From Archaeoglobi archaeon (GTDB lineage: Archaea; Halobacteriota; Archaeoglobi; Archaeoglobales; Archaeoglobaceae): DNA of 44,985 bases. The stretch spans positions 1 to 44,985 of the forward strand of contig JAPDIY010000002.1 in NCBI GenBank assembly GCA_029259335.1, read 5' to 3'. Below, piece after piece: positions 26,103 through 34,662 of this stretch (the stretch's first letter is position 1; each line of letters begins with the position of its first letter). The notes under the pieces are model-generated. The model did not search any database, was not told where the DNA came from, and was given only the letters and a program-made list of their open reading frames with translations. The position numbers and the translations under genes are program-made.

Positions 26103-27029
26103 TCAGAACCCCCTTATTCTCCTTTCAACCTCCCCCATAATGCCCATAGGAACGAAAAGCACAATTCCGACTATGATAATTCCCGCAACCATATACCAGT
26201 AAAGCGCAACTGACGAAACAAAGGCTTTAAGGTACGTGAATACGAAAGCCCCGACAATAGGGCCAACAAAACTTGTAAAACCTCCCAAGATCGTCATTGC
26301 AACGAATTCTCCTGATCTCGTCAAGCCAAGTACATCGTCAGGGGATATCTGTCCAAGGAAAAGGGCGTATAAGGCTCCAGACATCCCTGTAAATACGCCT
26401 GAGACTATGAAGGCACCCAGTCTATACTTCATTATGGATATCCCCGCAAATCTTGCTCTCAGCTCACTGTCCCTTATTGCCTGAAGAGTTAAACCAAAAG
26501 GGGATTTGAGAATGATCCGAAGGATCAGAATGCTTGCAATGAAGAAGATTAAAACGACGTAGTAGAATTCGATGATAGAAGTTATTTCGTGGCCGAAAAT
26601 GTAGGTCTCATATACCCTTATCCCGTCATCTCCCCCCGTTATAGGTCTCAGCTTATGAGCGAGAGCGTAGAAGAGGGACGCTAAGGCGATTGTGAGCATT
26701 GTGAAGTATATTCTTGTGTGACGGACGCATATAAAACCAACAAGCACAGCTACTACAAACGATGCTGCTATGCTCGCCGGAAACAAGATTTCTATAGCTG
26801 TTATATCGAAATGCTTTATCAGCAGCCCGACCGTGTAGGCTCCGCATCCGAAGAACAGTGCGTTACCGAAGGACAGTAACCCAGTGTAGCCGAGTAGAAC
26901 GTTTAACGCCAAAGCTGCAACGCCGAATAGGAGTGCAAGTCCTGTGAGATACGTTGCATACTCTCCAGTGATGGGGACAAGAAATAGAAGCACGGCCGCT
27001 GCAAGATACACTATTCTGTAATCTCTCAA
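26103..27029 (-). CDS. livM: Liv-type ABC permease (LivM)
   Basis: This is a 308-residue inner membrane permease with 8-10 hydrophobic segments. The family motif is AIRDSELRARFAGISIMKYRLGAF, the cytoplasmic loop that contacts the ATPases, followed by GMSGALYALFLGQISPDD. The start overlaps livH by four bases. It pairs with LivH to form the pore. Confidence 0.92.
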   Translation of the reverse strand: MRDYRIVYLAAAVLLFLVPITGEYATYLTGLALLFGVAALALNVLLGYTGLLSFGNALFFGCGAYTVGLLIKHFDITAIEILFPASIAASFVVAVLVGFICVRHTRIYFTMLTIALASLFYALAHKLRPITGGDDGIRVYETYIFGHEITSIIEFYYVVLIFFIASILILRIILKSPFGLTLQAIRDSELRARFAGISIMKYRLGAFIVSGVFTGMSGALYALFLGQISPDDVLGLTRSGEFVAMTILGGFTSFVGPIVGAFVFTYLKAFVSSVALYWYMVAGIIIVGIVLFVPMGIMGEVERRIRGF

Positions 27030-27889
27030 TGCTCTACACCTCCGAAAAGGCCGCTCGGTTTAACAATTAGCACAGCAATCATGATTACATAAACGATTGC
27101 AAGTTCTACAGCCGGAAACATCGAGATTCCAAACGATCTAACAAGGCCTATAAGAAGGGAAGCAGCTAGAGCGCCTTTTATACTTCCCAATCCACCAACA
27201 ACAACCACAACGAGCCCTATTATGAGCATATCTATATCCAACCCAATCCAAGCCCCTGTTATCGGAAGCATCAGTCCCCCACCGAATCCAGCGAGGAAGC
27301 ATCCCAAGAAGAAAGTAAGGGCATACACTCTGTTAACATTAACGCCAAATGAGCTAGTAACTTCCCTGTCAAAGGATGTTGCTCTAATCACCATGCCGAC
27401 GTTTGTTTTGAAGAGCAAAAACCAGAGAACTACAGCAAGAACAGCGGCAATGCTTATTAGATAGATATTGTAGAGAGGCATGGTGTAGCCAGCGATTGAC
27501 ACCGTACCGAGCATGAAGGTTATTGTTGGATCAGAGATCGGCATTGTTCCCCACCCTATTCTGAAGACATCAATGAAGACGAATATCATTCCGTATGTCA
27601 TTAAAAGCTCGAAAAGCTCACCTCTGCCGTAAACTCTACTCAGCAATCCCCTCTCGAAGGCCATCCCGACGCCACCAACTATAGTTCCTGCTATGAAAGG
27701 TGATGCAAGGTAGAGTACGGGATCGTGGGAGAGTCTTGTGATGGAGTAGGCGATATACACTCCAAGGAGATAGAAGCTTCCATGAGAGAAGTTGACGACT
27801 CTGAGAATCCCGAATATTATCGTTAGCCCAGTTGCTACCAAAAAAAGAATGGAAGCAAAAATTAAACCGTTAATAATCTGGGGGATCAT
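27026..27889 (-). CDS. livH: Liv-type ABC permease (LivH)
   Basis: This is a 287-residue permease with about eight hydrophobic segments. Family marks include the N-terminal GLTIIFGILRVVNFSHGSFYLLG, the coupling loop MVIRATSFDREVTSSFGVNVNRVYALTF, and GLVVVVVGGLGSIKGA. It follows the binding protein gene by one base and is translationally coupled to livM. Confidence 0.93.
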   Translation of the reverse strand: MIPQIINGLIFASILFLVATGLTIIFGILRVVNFSHGSFYLLGVYIAYSITRLSHDPVLYLASPFIAGTIVGGVGMAFERGLLSRVYGRGELFELLMTYGMIFVFIDVFRIGWGTMPISDPTITFMLGTVSIAGYTMPLYNIYLISIAAVLAVVLWFLLFKTNVGMVIRATSFDREVTSSFGVNVNRVYALTFFLGCFLAGFGGGLMLPITGAWIGLDIDMLIIGLVVVVVGGLGSIKGALAASLLIGLVRSFGISMFPAVELAIVYVIMIAVLIVKPSGLFGGVEH

Positions 27890-27890
27890 C

Positions 27891-29228
27891 TTACCACGTT
27901 GCCACCCAGTCAGTGCCTTTCATGAAGGCAGGCGGTTCATGCTTTTCAGGCGGAAGAATGAGTTTTTTATTGGGATCGTAGATGTAGGCTATGGGATCTT
28001 CCGGATAGTAGCCGAGTGTATCTTTGGCAACAACTCCACATTCCACAGGCCAGAGAACTCTGTGATCTTCTCCCCTCATCATCCCTTCACCCATCGGGGT
28101 CTGAATTTTGTCCAGATTCTCCATAGCATCTCTTATCTCATCTCTCGTTGGAAATTCTCCCTTTTCCTCATATGCCTTCTCAACTGCAGCCTTCAGCGTG
28201 TAAAATGCAGAGATTATGTCAGCAATAGCACCAGACTGGGTGTAGCCATACTGCTGGTAGTGCCAGAGGAGTATTTTACGATACTCCTCATATTGCGTCA
28301 ATCCCTGATTACCTTGCTGTGTATGCCCGTAAACAGGTATCTCCCTGCCTATAGCGGGATAGAAATCCCAGTATCCTCCGAGGATCGCGTTTCCGCCCGT
28401 GCCCTTAAGCAGGCCGTAGGGGATGAGCTGGTCAACAAATCTCGTAAAATCCGTTCCCCACAAGCTCGTGAAGATGTAATCGGGCTTCATGTTCACGAGC
28501 TCGGTTATGTACGGGGTGTAGTCGGGCGAGAATATCTTCGGATACAGAGGGTCAAGCAGTTCCACATCTGGCATGAGCTTCTTTATTGCAGACGTAAAGT
28601 AGTCGTAGTTATCGTATCCGTATGCGTAGTCAGGATGAATTTGGGCGATCGTTTCTGTTTCCGGAAACAGTTCCTTAACGATGTATGCTGCCTGTATTGC
28701 GTGCGATGCAGTTGAGTTGGCTGTATGAAATACCCAATCGAATACACCCCTTGAAGGATCTTCTGGGTCTTTCCAAGTGCCATATTCAGCTCTCGCCTGA
28801 CACTGGAGGAAGAACGTGCTGTTCTCGTCGCAAACTGGTGCTACTGCCAAGCTGTGATTTGTGCCGGGAATACCAGTCACGACATCAACGTTATCCTGAA
28901 GACAGAGTTTCTTCGCTTTCTCAACGGTATCCGACGGGCTTGCTCCCTGATCTTCGTGTATGACCTTTATCTTGGCCCCGGCAATTCCACCTGCCGCATT
29001 AAACTGCTCAGCAAGGTAATCGGCAGCATGATGCGCGGGCTCTCCAAAAGCGGCTGCTGGACCTGCTCTAAAAGCAATATATCCGAGTTTTAGCTCTTTT
29101 GTAACACTGGGTTTGGGCGTTGGTGTAGTTGTGGTTGGCTGCGGTGGCTGTGCACAACCACCCAGCATCATCCACGCAGCTCCAGCACCAACAATTTTCA
29201 GAAATTCCCTTCTTGTTGGTCTGTACAT
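27891..29228 (-). CDS. Tat-exported substrate-binding lipoprotein of the Liv-type importer
   Basis: This is a 445-residue periplasmic binding protein of type I fold. The N-terminus has a twin-arginine motif (TRREFLK), a hydrophobic stretch and a lipobox-like LGGC, then a proline/threonine-rich linker (QPTTTTPTPKP), pointing to Tat export and membrane anchoring outside the cell. KLGYIAFRAGPAAAFG opens the mature domain. AAAAGGTG lies just upstream of the ATG at 29228, which favours this start over a GTG three codons earlier. It is the first gene of the operon. The length is greater than LivK proper, so the ligand may not be a branched-chain amino acid. Confidence 0.88.
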   Translation of the reverse strand: MYRPTRREFLKIVGAGAAWMMLGGCAQPPQPTTTTPTPKPSVTKELKLGYIAFRAGPAAAFGEPAHHAADYLAEQFNAAGGIAGAKIKVIHEDQGASPSDTVEKAKKLCLQDNVDVVTGIPGTNHSLAVAPVCDENSTFFLQCQARAEYGTWKDPEDPSRGVFDWVFHTANSTASHAIQAAYIVKELFPETETIAQIHPDYAYGYDNYDYFTSAIKKLMPDVELLDPLYPKIFSPDYTPYITELVNMKPDYIFTSLWGTDFTRFVDQLIPYGLLKGTGGNAILGGYWDFYPAIGREIPVYGHTQQGNQGLTQYEEYRKILLWHYQQYGYTQSGAIADIISAFYTLKAAVEKAYEEKGEFPTRDEIRDAMENLDKIQTPMGEGMMRGEDHRVLWPVECGVVAKDTLGYYPEDPIAYIYDPNKKLILPPEKHEPPAFMKGTDWVATW

Positions 29229-29352
29229 AACCAACACCTTTTTTAAATTGTAAGTAATTAACTTTATTAAATTTAAAATTTTCGCAAAATTTGAACAAAT
29301 ATGCTAGTTACGTTGAATTCTTATGAAAGTTAAATCGCTGTATGATGCACAA

Positions 29353-29640
29353 TCAGTCCTGCTCAGTTCTCACAGATTCGACTATAATCTTCCCCGCAAC
29401 AACTTCATCTATGCTGTGGATAACTCCTCCCAAATCCTCGATGACTCTCTTTATCTCATCGTAATCCAAGTCATCTCCGAGAATTGTTATCTTTATGGAC
29501 TCGGTCGCCTGATCTATTTCTGAAAGGTGTATGTTGACTCCATCAACATTTTCAAGCTCACTTAGCTTTAAAGCAAAAAAAGTTGTCTGCGGCTCATGTG
29601 GCTTTAACACATCGAGCACGAGCCTCCTCAATCCCTTCAC
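29353..29640 (-). CDS. DUF211 family protein
   Basis: This 95-residue archaeal protein is of the DUF211 ferredoxin-like fold. The start KGLRRLVLDVLKPHEP and the repeated beta-alpha-beta pattern (NVDGVNIHLSEIDQATESIKITILGDDLDYDEI, LGGVIHSIDEVVAG) are characteristic. Such proteins form small assemblies and have no settled function. It is divergent from the PHP gene with a 37-base gap. Confidence 0.85.
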   Translation of the reverse strand: MKGLRRLVLDVLKPHEPQTTFFALKLSELENVDGVNIHLSEIDQATESIKITILGDDLDYDEIKRVIEDLGGVIHSIDEVVAGKIIVESVRTEQD

Positions 29641-29677
29641 ACTAAAAGCTTATTAGCTCCTTATTTAACATTTTTGC

Positions 29678-30319
29678 ATGTTCGATTTGCACGTCCATAC
29701 CGTGTTCAGCGATGGAGAACTGATACCGTCCGAAATCGCAAGGAGAATGTCGGCTGCAGGTAATGAAGGTTTTGCAATAACAGACCACGCAGACTTTTCG
29801 AATATATCGGATATCCTGTCAAAACTTGAAAAGCTGAGGGCATTTTTGGACTTTTACGATGCCAAGTTTCTTGTCGGTGTTGAAATCACCCACGTTCCGC
29901 CAGAACTGATAGGTAGAGCAGTTGAGCTTGCATGGAGGGAAGGAGCGGAGATAGTTGTTGTACACGGAGAGACCATTGCAGAGCCAGTTATAGAAGGTAC
30001 AAACTCAGCAGCATTGAATGAAGAGGTAACGGTTCTCGCGCATCCGGGATTGATGACTGAGAAAGAGGCTGAGATGGCTAGAGAAAATGACATCCACATC
30101 GAAATAACATCCAGAAGAGGACACTGCTTAACCAACGGCCATGTTGCCAGACTTGCAATCGAATTCGGATTCGACCTCGTGATAAACACCGATACGCATT
30201 CGCCGGCAGATATAATAAACGACAAGATGGCTGAAAAAGTCTTGAGAGGGGCAGGAATTGAGGACTGGAAAAGGGTGCTTGAGAACAACGAGAAGTTGTT
30301 CAAAAAGCTCAGAAAATGA
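29678..30319 (+). CDS. PHP domain phosphoesterase
   Basis: This 213-residue PHP domain protein contains the metal-binding signatures HVHTVFSDGE, ITDHADF, GVEITHVP, VVHGET, LAHPG and NTDTHSP in the expected order. That suggests a complete three-metal site. Members include histidinol-phosphatase and small nucleotide or RNA phosphatases. The stand-alone short form is common in archaea; the substrate is unassigned. Its 3' end overlaps the convergent prenyl synthase gene by 11 bases. Confidence 0.87.
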   Translation: MFDLHVHTVFSDGELIPSEIARRMSAAGNEGFAITDHADFSNISDILSKLEKLRAFLDFYDAKFLVGVEITHVPPELIGRAVELAWREGAEIVVVHGETIAEPVIEGTNSAALNEEVTVLAHPGLMTEKEAEMARENDIHIEITSRRGHCLTNGHVARLAIEFGFDLVINTDTHSPADIINDKMAEKVLRGAGIEDWKRVLENNEKLFKKLRK

Positions 30320-31187
30320 TCTTTTTCTCTGAGTGCTTCTTCACCATATCGTACGTCATGAAGTTCACAATCTTCGCAAGTTTTTCTTTCTCCTCACAAT
30401 CGTCGAAGTAGTCAAGAGAACTCAGGCTTTTTTTGGCAAAACCATTCATTCTTTCCAGAACCTTTGGAATTACCTCATCTTTCCCGTATTTCTCCTCGTA
30501 AATCTGGGGCAGAGTTCTAGACTCGAAAACCGAATATTTATCTTCTATTATTTTCATATACTCGAGCAGGTCGTCAACAATCTGATACGCCAAACCCAAG
30601 TTCAGGCCGTAGTCGAAAAGCTTCTCCGCTGCTTTTTTATCATTGCAAACTATCTTGCAGGCACTTCTTGCCGAATATGCGAATAGAGCAGCAGTCTTTT
30701 TCTCTATACACTCAAAATAGTCTTTCTCATCAAATGGTTCTCTAACACTATATACATCCAGCACTTCTCCCTCTGACATCATCATACCGACACTGGAGAA
30801 ATCTCTTATTATCTCCTCGCCATATTTTGATGTCAGTTCAACAGATTTCGATATCAGCCAGTCCCCAAGAACTATTGCCAGCGATATGTCATATTTTTTG
30901 TGCAATGCCTCTTTTCTCCTTCTTTTCTCTGCCCTGTCAATCACATCGTCATGAACAAGGCTTGCCGTATGAATCAGTTCCACAGAGATTGCAAGATCCA
31001 TAACGTTATTGTAATTACCACCACACATCTTCCCACTCAAAAGTACTATCAGGGGTCTGCTTCGCTTACCGCCAGCTGTAATGGCGTAAGATAAAGCCTT
31101 CTTTATTTTAGGTGTAGACTCAACTACTTCAACAAATTTCATCAGGTTTTTCTCGAAAATCTGGTATTCCGGCCAGTTTTCAATCAC
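30309..31187 (-). CDS. polyprenyl diphosphate synthase
   Basis: This 292-residue trans-prenyltransferase extends allylic diphosphates with isopentenyl diphosphate. The first aspartate-rich motif DDVID is at residues 80-84. The second is DDLLE in YQIVDDLLEY, with glutamate replacing the last aspartate. The fifth residue before the first motif is alanine (Ala75) rather than the aromatic that limits archaeal GGPP synthases, which may allow longer chains such as a menaquinone side chain; this is inference. The start is GTG about 25-30 bases after a TATA-like TTATAAG. Confidence 0.87.
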   Translation of the reverse strand: MIENWPEYQIFEKNLMKFVEVVESTPKIKKALSYAITAGGKRSRPLIVLLSGKMCGGNYNNVMDLAISVELIHTASLVHDDVIDRAEKRRRKEALHKKYDISLAIVLGDWLISKSVELTSKYGEEIIRDFSSVGMMMSEGEVLDVYSVREPFDEKDYFECIEKKTAALFAYSARSACKIVCNDKKAAEKLFDYGLNLGLAYQIVDDLLEYMKIIEDKYSVFESRTLPQIYEEKYGKDEVIPKVLERMNGFAKKSLSSLDYFDDCEEKEKLAKIVNFMTYDMVKKHSEKKIIF

Positions 31188-31241
31188 TCTTTTTGGTTTA
31201 TGATTTTGAACTTATAACTGTTTCGAGATATTTATGGTGTT

Positions 31242-32051
31242 TCACTCCCTCCATGCTATGAATACACTCACAAGTATCATCGCTGCTCCGATAACCTGCT
31301 TCACTGCCAGAACTTCACCAAAGTACATGTAACCGATGATAGAAGCTGAAAGGGGCTCTACCAATGCCAAAATCGGTGCTCTCTGAACTTTCACGTACTT
31401 TATACCATACGCAAACAAAGTAAAGGGGATTGCAGTAGGTATCGTCCCAAGGCCTACGACCCACCAAATGCTGGAAATCGAACCGAAAAGCAGAAAGTAG
31501 GGGAAGAGTACCAGAGAGCCAAAGCCAAGGTTGAGAAATGTAATTTGGAGCGGGGAATGATATTTTCTTGCTTCCTTTGAAAGAATAAAGACGAGAGCAT
31601 AGCTGATGCCAGAAAAAATGCCAAAAACAAGTCCAAAGTTTATCTGGGCATAGGGTGTGAGCATCAGATAAAGACCACCAATGCCCAGCGGCACCGCTAC
31701 AAGGGTTTTCGCTTCAACTTTCTCGCCCATAAGTATTGAAAGGGGAATTACATATACGGGAGCCATGTAGAGTAGCAGAGCGGCTGTTGCGACCTCCAGA
31801 TTCTGGATGGCTGAGATATAGCTTACAACTGTCAGAAGGTTGAATACAGCAAGAGAAAAGAGCGTTCTATCTATTTTTGGTATCTCCTTGTTAAGCAGGC
31901 AGAGAAAGGCGATAATTAGAAAAGCGGAGGAAAATCTCAGAAAGGTAATTGTGAGAGCATCTCCTTCAAGATTTCTTACAAAGATTGAAACTGTGCTCAT
32001 AAGCAATGCTGACGTTGCAACAGCAGTTCCTCCCAGAAATCCGTGTCGCAT
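31242..32051 (-). CDS. EamA/DMT family transporter
   Basis: This is a 269-residue, ten-segment drug/metabolite transporter with the duplicated EamA fold. The N-terminal half ends near AALLLYMAPVYVIPLSILMGEKV and the second repeat near ILALVEPLSASIIGYMYFGEVL, both with the P-x4-[LI] and GE pattern of the family. The cargo is unknown. It is divergent from kptA; a single TATAAA at 32077 could serve both. Confidence 0.88.
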   Translation of the reverse strand: MRHGFLGGTAVATSALLMSTVSIFVRNLEGDALTITFLRFSSAFLIIAFLCLLNKEIPKIDRTLFSLAVFNLLTVVSYISAIQNLEVATAALLLYMAPVYVIPLSILMGEKVEAKTLVAVPLGIGGLYLMLTPYAQINFGLVFGIFSGISYALVFILSKEARKYHSPLQITFLNLGFGSLVLFPYFLLFGSISSIWWVVGLGTIPTAIPFTLFAYGIKYVKVQRAPILALVEPLSASIIGYMYFGEVLAVKQVIGAAMILVSVFIAWRE

Positions 32052-32076
32052 GCCAGAGTACTCATGTTGATGGTGC

Positions 32077-32082
32077 TATAAA
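32077..32082. promoter_or_regulatory. TATA element between the EamA gene and kptA
   Basis: CTATAAAC contains TATAAA on the plus strand and reads GTTTATAG on the other. It lies 26-31 bases upstream of the EamA start (32051) and about 45-50 bases upstream of the kptA GTG. It may serve one or both genes. Confidence 0.4.
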
Positions 32083-32128
32083 CTTTTCAGTCAAAAAGGC
32101 TAATTTCATTAGGGTTCGATTTAACCAT

Positions 32129-33028
32129 GTGGATCTCGGTGTATGCAAAAACTGTGGTGAATTCGAGGACAGATGCGCATGCGGAAAGGGCAAAGTTCTG
32201 CTAAGCTCGGAGGATAGGATAAAGATAAGTAAGTTTCTGAGCGGGATTTTAAGGCACTTCGGTAAAGATTTTGGGATCGACATTGATGGGGATGGGTGGG
32301 CAAGAGTTGAGGATGTTTTGAGAGTTTTGAAAGAGAGGTACGGAATTGGGAAAAGGCAGCTTGAGCTAATTGTAAATTTTGACAAAAAAGGAAGGTTTGA
32401 GATTAGAAATGGCAAAATCAGGGCGAAATACGGGCACAGCATTGCAGTGAATACCGCATGGAGTGAAAGCAGAGAGATTCCGGCAAAGCTCTACCACGCA
32501 ACCTCCCCCAAAAACGTTGAGTCTATCGTGGAGAGAGGTTTGCTGCCGATGAGACGGAGAGAAGTGCATATGTGTGCAACGCCTGAAGAGGCAATTGAAG
32601 TTGGTAAAAGGCACTCTAAAAATCCGGTTCTGATCGAGATCGATGCTGAGAGGGCGATGAGAAGTGGAATTGAGATAAGGAAAAAAGGGAGAGTTTATAC
32701 GGCCGACAATGTGCCGCCTGAGTTTCTAACGGTTGTCGGTAAGAAGCTCAGCCGTATCAGACTTCTTCCTGCCGAAAAACCTGACGAAGAGCAGGCTGAT
32801 CTCAAAGAACGCCACCATCGGCACGGCAACCATCAGTTGTGTGAAAACGTCGGGTGGTGTGGTTATGGCTCCAATAACAAAGAAGGCAACGTAGATGTGC
32901 CTTCTGTAGTAAGCCAAGGTCTCGTACTGCACAATCCCATTTCTGACGAGGAAGAACATCACAACGGGAAGTTCAAAGACGAGGCCGAAGAGGACGAGCA
33001 TCAAGGCCACGAAGTTCACGAACTCTGA
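32129..33028 (+). CDS. kptA: RNA 2'-phosphotransferase (KptA) with an unusual antisense C-terminal run
   Basis: KptA transfers an RNA 2'-phosphate to NAD. It starts with a small zinc motif (CKNCG, then CACG), followed by SKFLSGILRHF, YHATSPKNVESIVERGLLPMRRREVHM and the C-terminal VVGKKLSRIRLL, completing the normal domain near base 32775 after about 215 residues. The frame then stays open to 33028, adding about 80 residues read antisense to tatC; this tail (LKERHHRHGNHQ and onward) looks non-globular. Either this is the real end or a base change or indel has removed the expected stop. The start is uncertain: GTG 32129 is chosen because it keeps the zinc motif, but an upstream non-ATG start is possible. 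Longer upstream frames run into the divergent gene. Confidence 0.82.
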   Translation: MDLGVCKNCGEFEDRCACGKGKVLLSSEDRIKISKFLSGILRHFGKDFGIDIDGDGWARVEDVLRVLKERYGIGKRQLELIVNFDKKGRFEIRNGKIRAKYGHSIAVNTAWSESREIPAKLYHATSPKNVESIVERGLLPMRRREVHMCATPEEAIEVGKRHSKNPVLIEIDAERAMRSGIEIRKKGRVYTADNVPPEFLTVVGKKLSRIRLLPAEKPDEEQADLKERHHRHGNHQLCENVGWCGYGSNNKEGNVDVPSVVSQGLVLHNPISDEEEHHNGKFKDEAEEDEHQGHEVHEL

Positions 33029-33637
33029 AAGGCTGTACAAGGGAACAGCACCCTGAGCAACTGCCATGGTATACAAGAAGCGTATGAAGAGTTTCATCAT
33101 ATTGTATCCATAAACTACACCCATTGCAAAGAGAATAAGGGAGGCGAGGATGTACTTGAAAGCTGTGGTTTTTTTGATTGCTACATCCTGCATAATCCCG
33201 CGAGACCTCAGCGTCTTCAAAATTAGATATAAAATATAGGGCAGTGCTGCAGCTATTCCGACAGCAAGAGATATTTTAAGATTGAGCAGGAGACCTTCAA
33301 GAGGAGATATAAGGATTGGGGACGATGTCAGTTCCATCGCAACCCTTACAAGCCTTTTTGAAGCTTCAAATGCGAGACTGCGATTTACCTCGGAAGGATG
33401 GTAAGCGTAGTTTTCAAGCGTGCTCGTTATGTTCTTGAGTTCTTCAGTCATCTCTAGTATCTTCTCTCTGTTTTCAAATACCATCTCGGCAGGAAAAAGA
33501 TCGCTGAGTATTTTTCCGATAACCAAATTCGCTCCGAAAGTAAAAAAGATAGAGCTGACTGCAATTATGATTACGACGATCTTAAAAACTTCTCTTCTCA
33601 GCCCAAGTATAACTTCCGCCCAGTCTCTTGCCTCCAC
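32726..33637 (-). CDS. tatC: Tat translocase subunit TatC
   Basis: This is the core membrane receptor of the twin-arginine export system. The 303-residue protein has about six hydrophobic segments and the family signature GAITTPPDVFTQLMVAVPMVAFFEISL near the C-terminus. It has an expanded acidic extracytoplasmic loop after the first segment (VFENREKILEMTEELKNITSTLENYAYHP). The family PLEGLLLNLKISLAVG segment is present. It follows the MBL-fold gene by 30 bases. No tatA is in this window. A Tat-type substrate, the Liv binding lipoprotein, is encoded 3.5 kb away. Confidence 0.9.
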   Translation of the reverse strand: MEARDWAEVILGLRREVFKIVVIIIAVSSIFFTFGANLVIGKILSDLFPAEMVFENREKILEMTEELKNITSTLENYAYHPSEVNRSLAFEASKRLVRVAMELTSSPILISPLEGLLLNLKISLAVGIAAALPYILYLILKTLRSRGIMQDVAIKKTTAFKYILASLILFAMGVVYGYNMMKLFIRFLYTMAVAQGAVPLYSLSEFVNFVALMLVLFGLVFELPVVMFFLVRNGIVQYETLAYYRRHIYVAFFVIGAITTPPDVFTQLMVAVPMVAFFEISLLFVRFFGRKKSDTAELLTDNR

Positions 33638-33667
33638 GTATTCTGAATTGCTTGGATGTATAAAAAA

Positions 33668-34591
33668 TTAGGGCTCGCAGTAATTCGTGAAAACGTAATC
33701 GAGAATACCACGCAGTGAGTTGTCTATAAAGAAATCTTCTCTCTTCTTGATGTCCTCGTCAAGCAGATAGTATCTTGAAAACCTCCTGTCTTTTTCAAGC
33801 AGTTCCTCTCTTGCCTGCCTGAGTATCTGCTCCTCTCCTTCAAAATCTCTCCTGCACGCAATGTCATATATCGTGTCAACCCACAGCCTCAACTGTTTCA
33901 TCGCTTTCTCGATAATCTCTATGCTATCCCTTTTAAACCCGAAGTGGGCAAAGCAAACCCTTCTGCTTCCGAGTTCCTTCAGCTTCTCAAGAGAATTGTA
34001 TGCAATTTCAAAGATGAACTTCCTCGGTGTTGCAGGGCGGAGGTAGTAGTCATTCTTGAGCGGCATGTGAACTCCAGCAGCTTCGCCGATAAAAAGGAAT
34101 TCACCGAAAACATAGCTCTGATGGTGGGCTGCATGCCCCGGTGTCTCTACAATCTCAATCTCTTCTCCAGCAAACTCCACCCTGTCGTTGTGCACCCTTT
34201 CCTCACCTATCCCCTCAGGTTTGCCGTAAACCTCAGCTATGTCACCAAGAGCTACTTTTGAAGCTTCCCAGAGCTTTTCCGGATTCAGGAGATGTCTAAC
34301 CCCCTTTTCGTGAACAACAACCTTTGATTCGGGAAATTTTTTGAGTATCTCTGCTATTCCACCACCATGGTCGAGATGGATGTGTGTGAGAAGGATATAT
34401 TCCACATGCTCAATTTCGAGATATTTAAGAGACTCAAGGAGTTTTGGAATCGTTGAAGCAGGTCCAACATCAACCAAAACCGCTTTGTTCTCATCTTTAA
34501 TTACCCATGAGCTTATAAACTTCCTAAACCCCTCAATTTTTTGGGGTAGATCAATCAGATACAGATTTTCCGCTATTTCCAGAATGTTCAT
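33668..34591 (-). CDS. MBL-fold metallohydrolase
   Basis: This 307-residue protein has the metallo-beta-lactamase fold with THIHLDHGG (zinc motif HxHxDH), ETPGHAAHHQSYVFGEFLFIGEAAG and VCFAHFGFKRD providing the remaining metal ligands. About 100 C-terminal residues of helical character follow. Its type is nearest to glyoxalase-II-like or lactonase hydrolases; the substrate is unknown. It is upstream of tatC on the same strand and divergent from the glycyl radical enzyme gene. Confidence 0.87.
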   Translation of the reverse strand: MNILEIAENLYLIDLPQKIEGFRKFISSWVIKDENKAVLVDVGPASTIPKLLESLKYLEIEHVEYILLTHIHLDHGGGIAEILKKFPESKVVVHEKGVRHLLNPEKLWEASKVALGDIAEVYGKPEGIGEERVHNDRVEFAGEEIEIVETPGHAAHHQSYVFGEFLFIGEAAGVHMPLKNDYYLRPATPRKFIFEIAYNSLEKLKELGSRRVCFAHFGFKRDSIEIIEKAMKQLRLWVDTIYDIACRRDFEGEEQILRQAREELLEKDRRFSRYYLLDEDIKKREDFFIDNSLRGILDYVFTNYCEP

Positions 34592-34662
34592 ATTGTTAGA
34601 TAGTCTCCAACTTAAAAACGTTTTTTGAAAAATTTAAGTAAATTGATCATTAACACCTGGAC

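Noticed and set aside
32006-32128. Upstream extension of kptA by 41 codons
   Set aside because: It would cover the TATA element and overlap the start of the divergent EamA gene; the added residues do not resemble the family.
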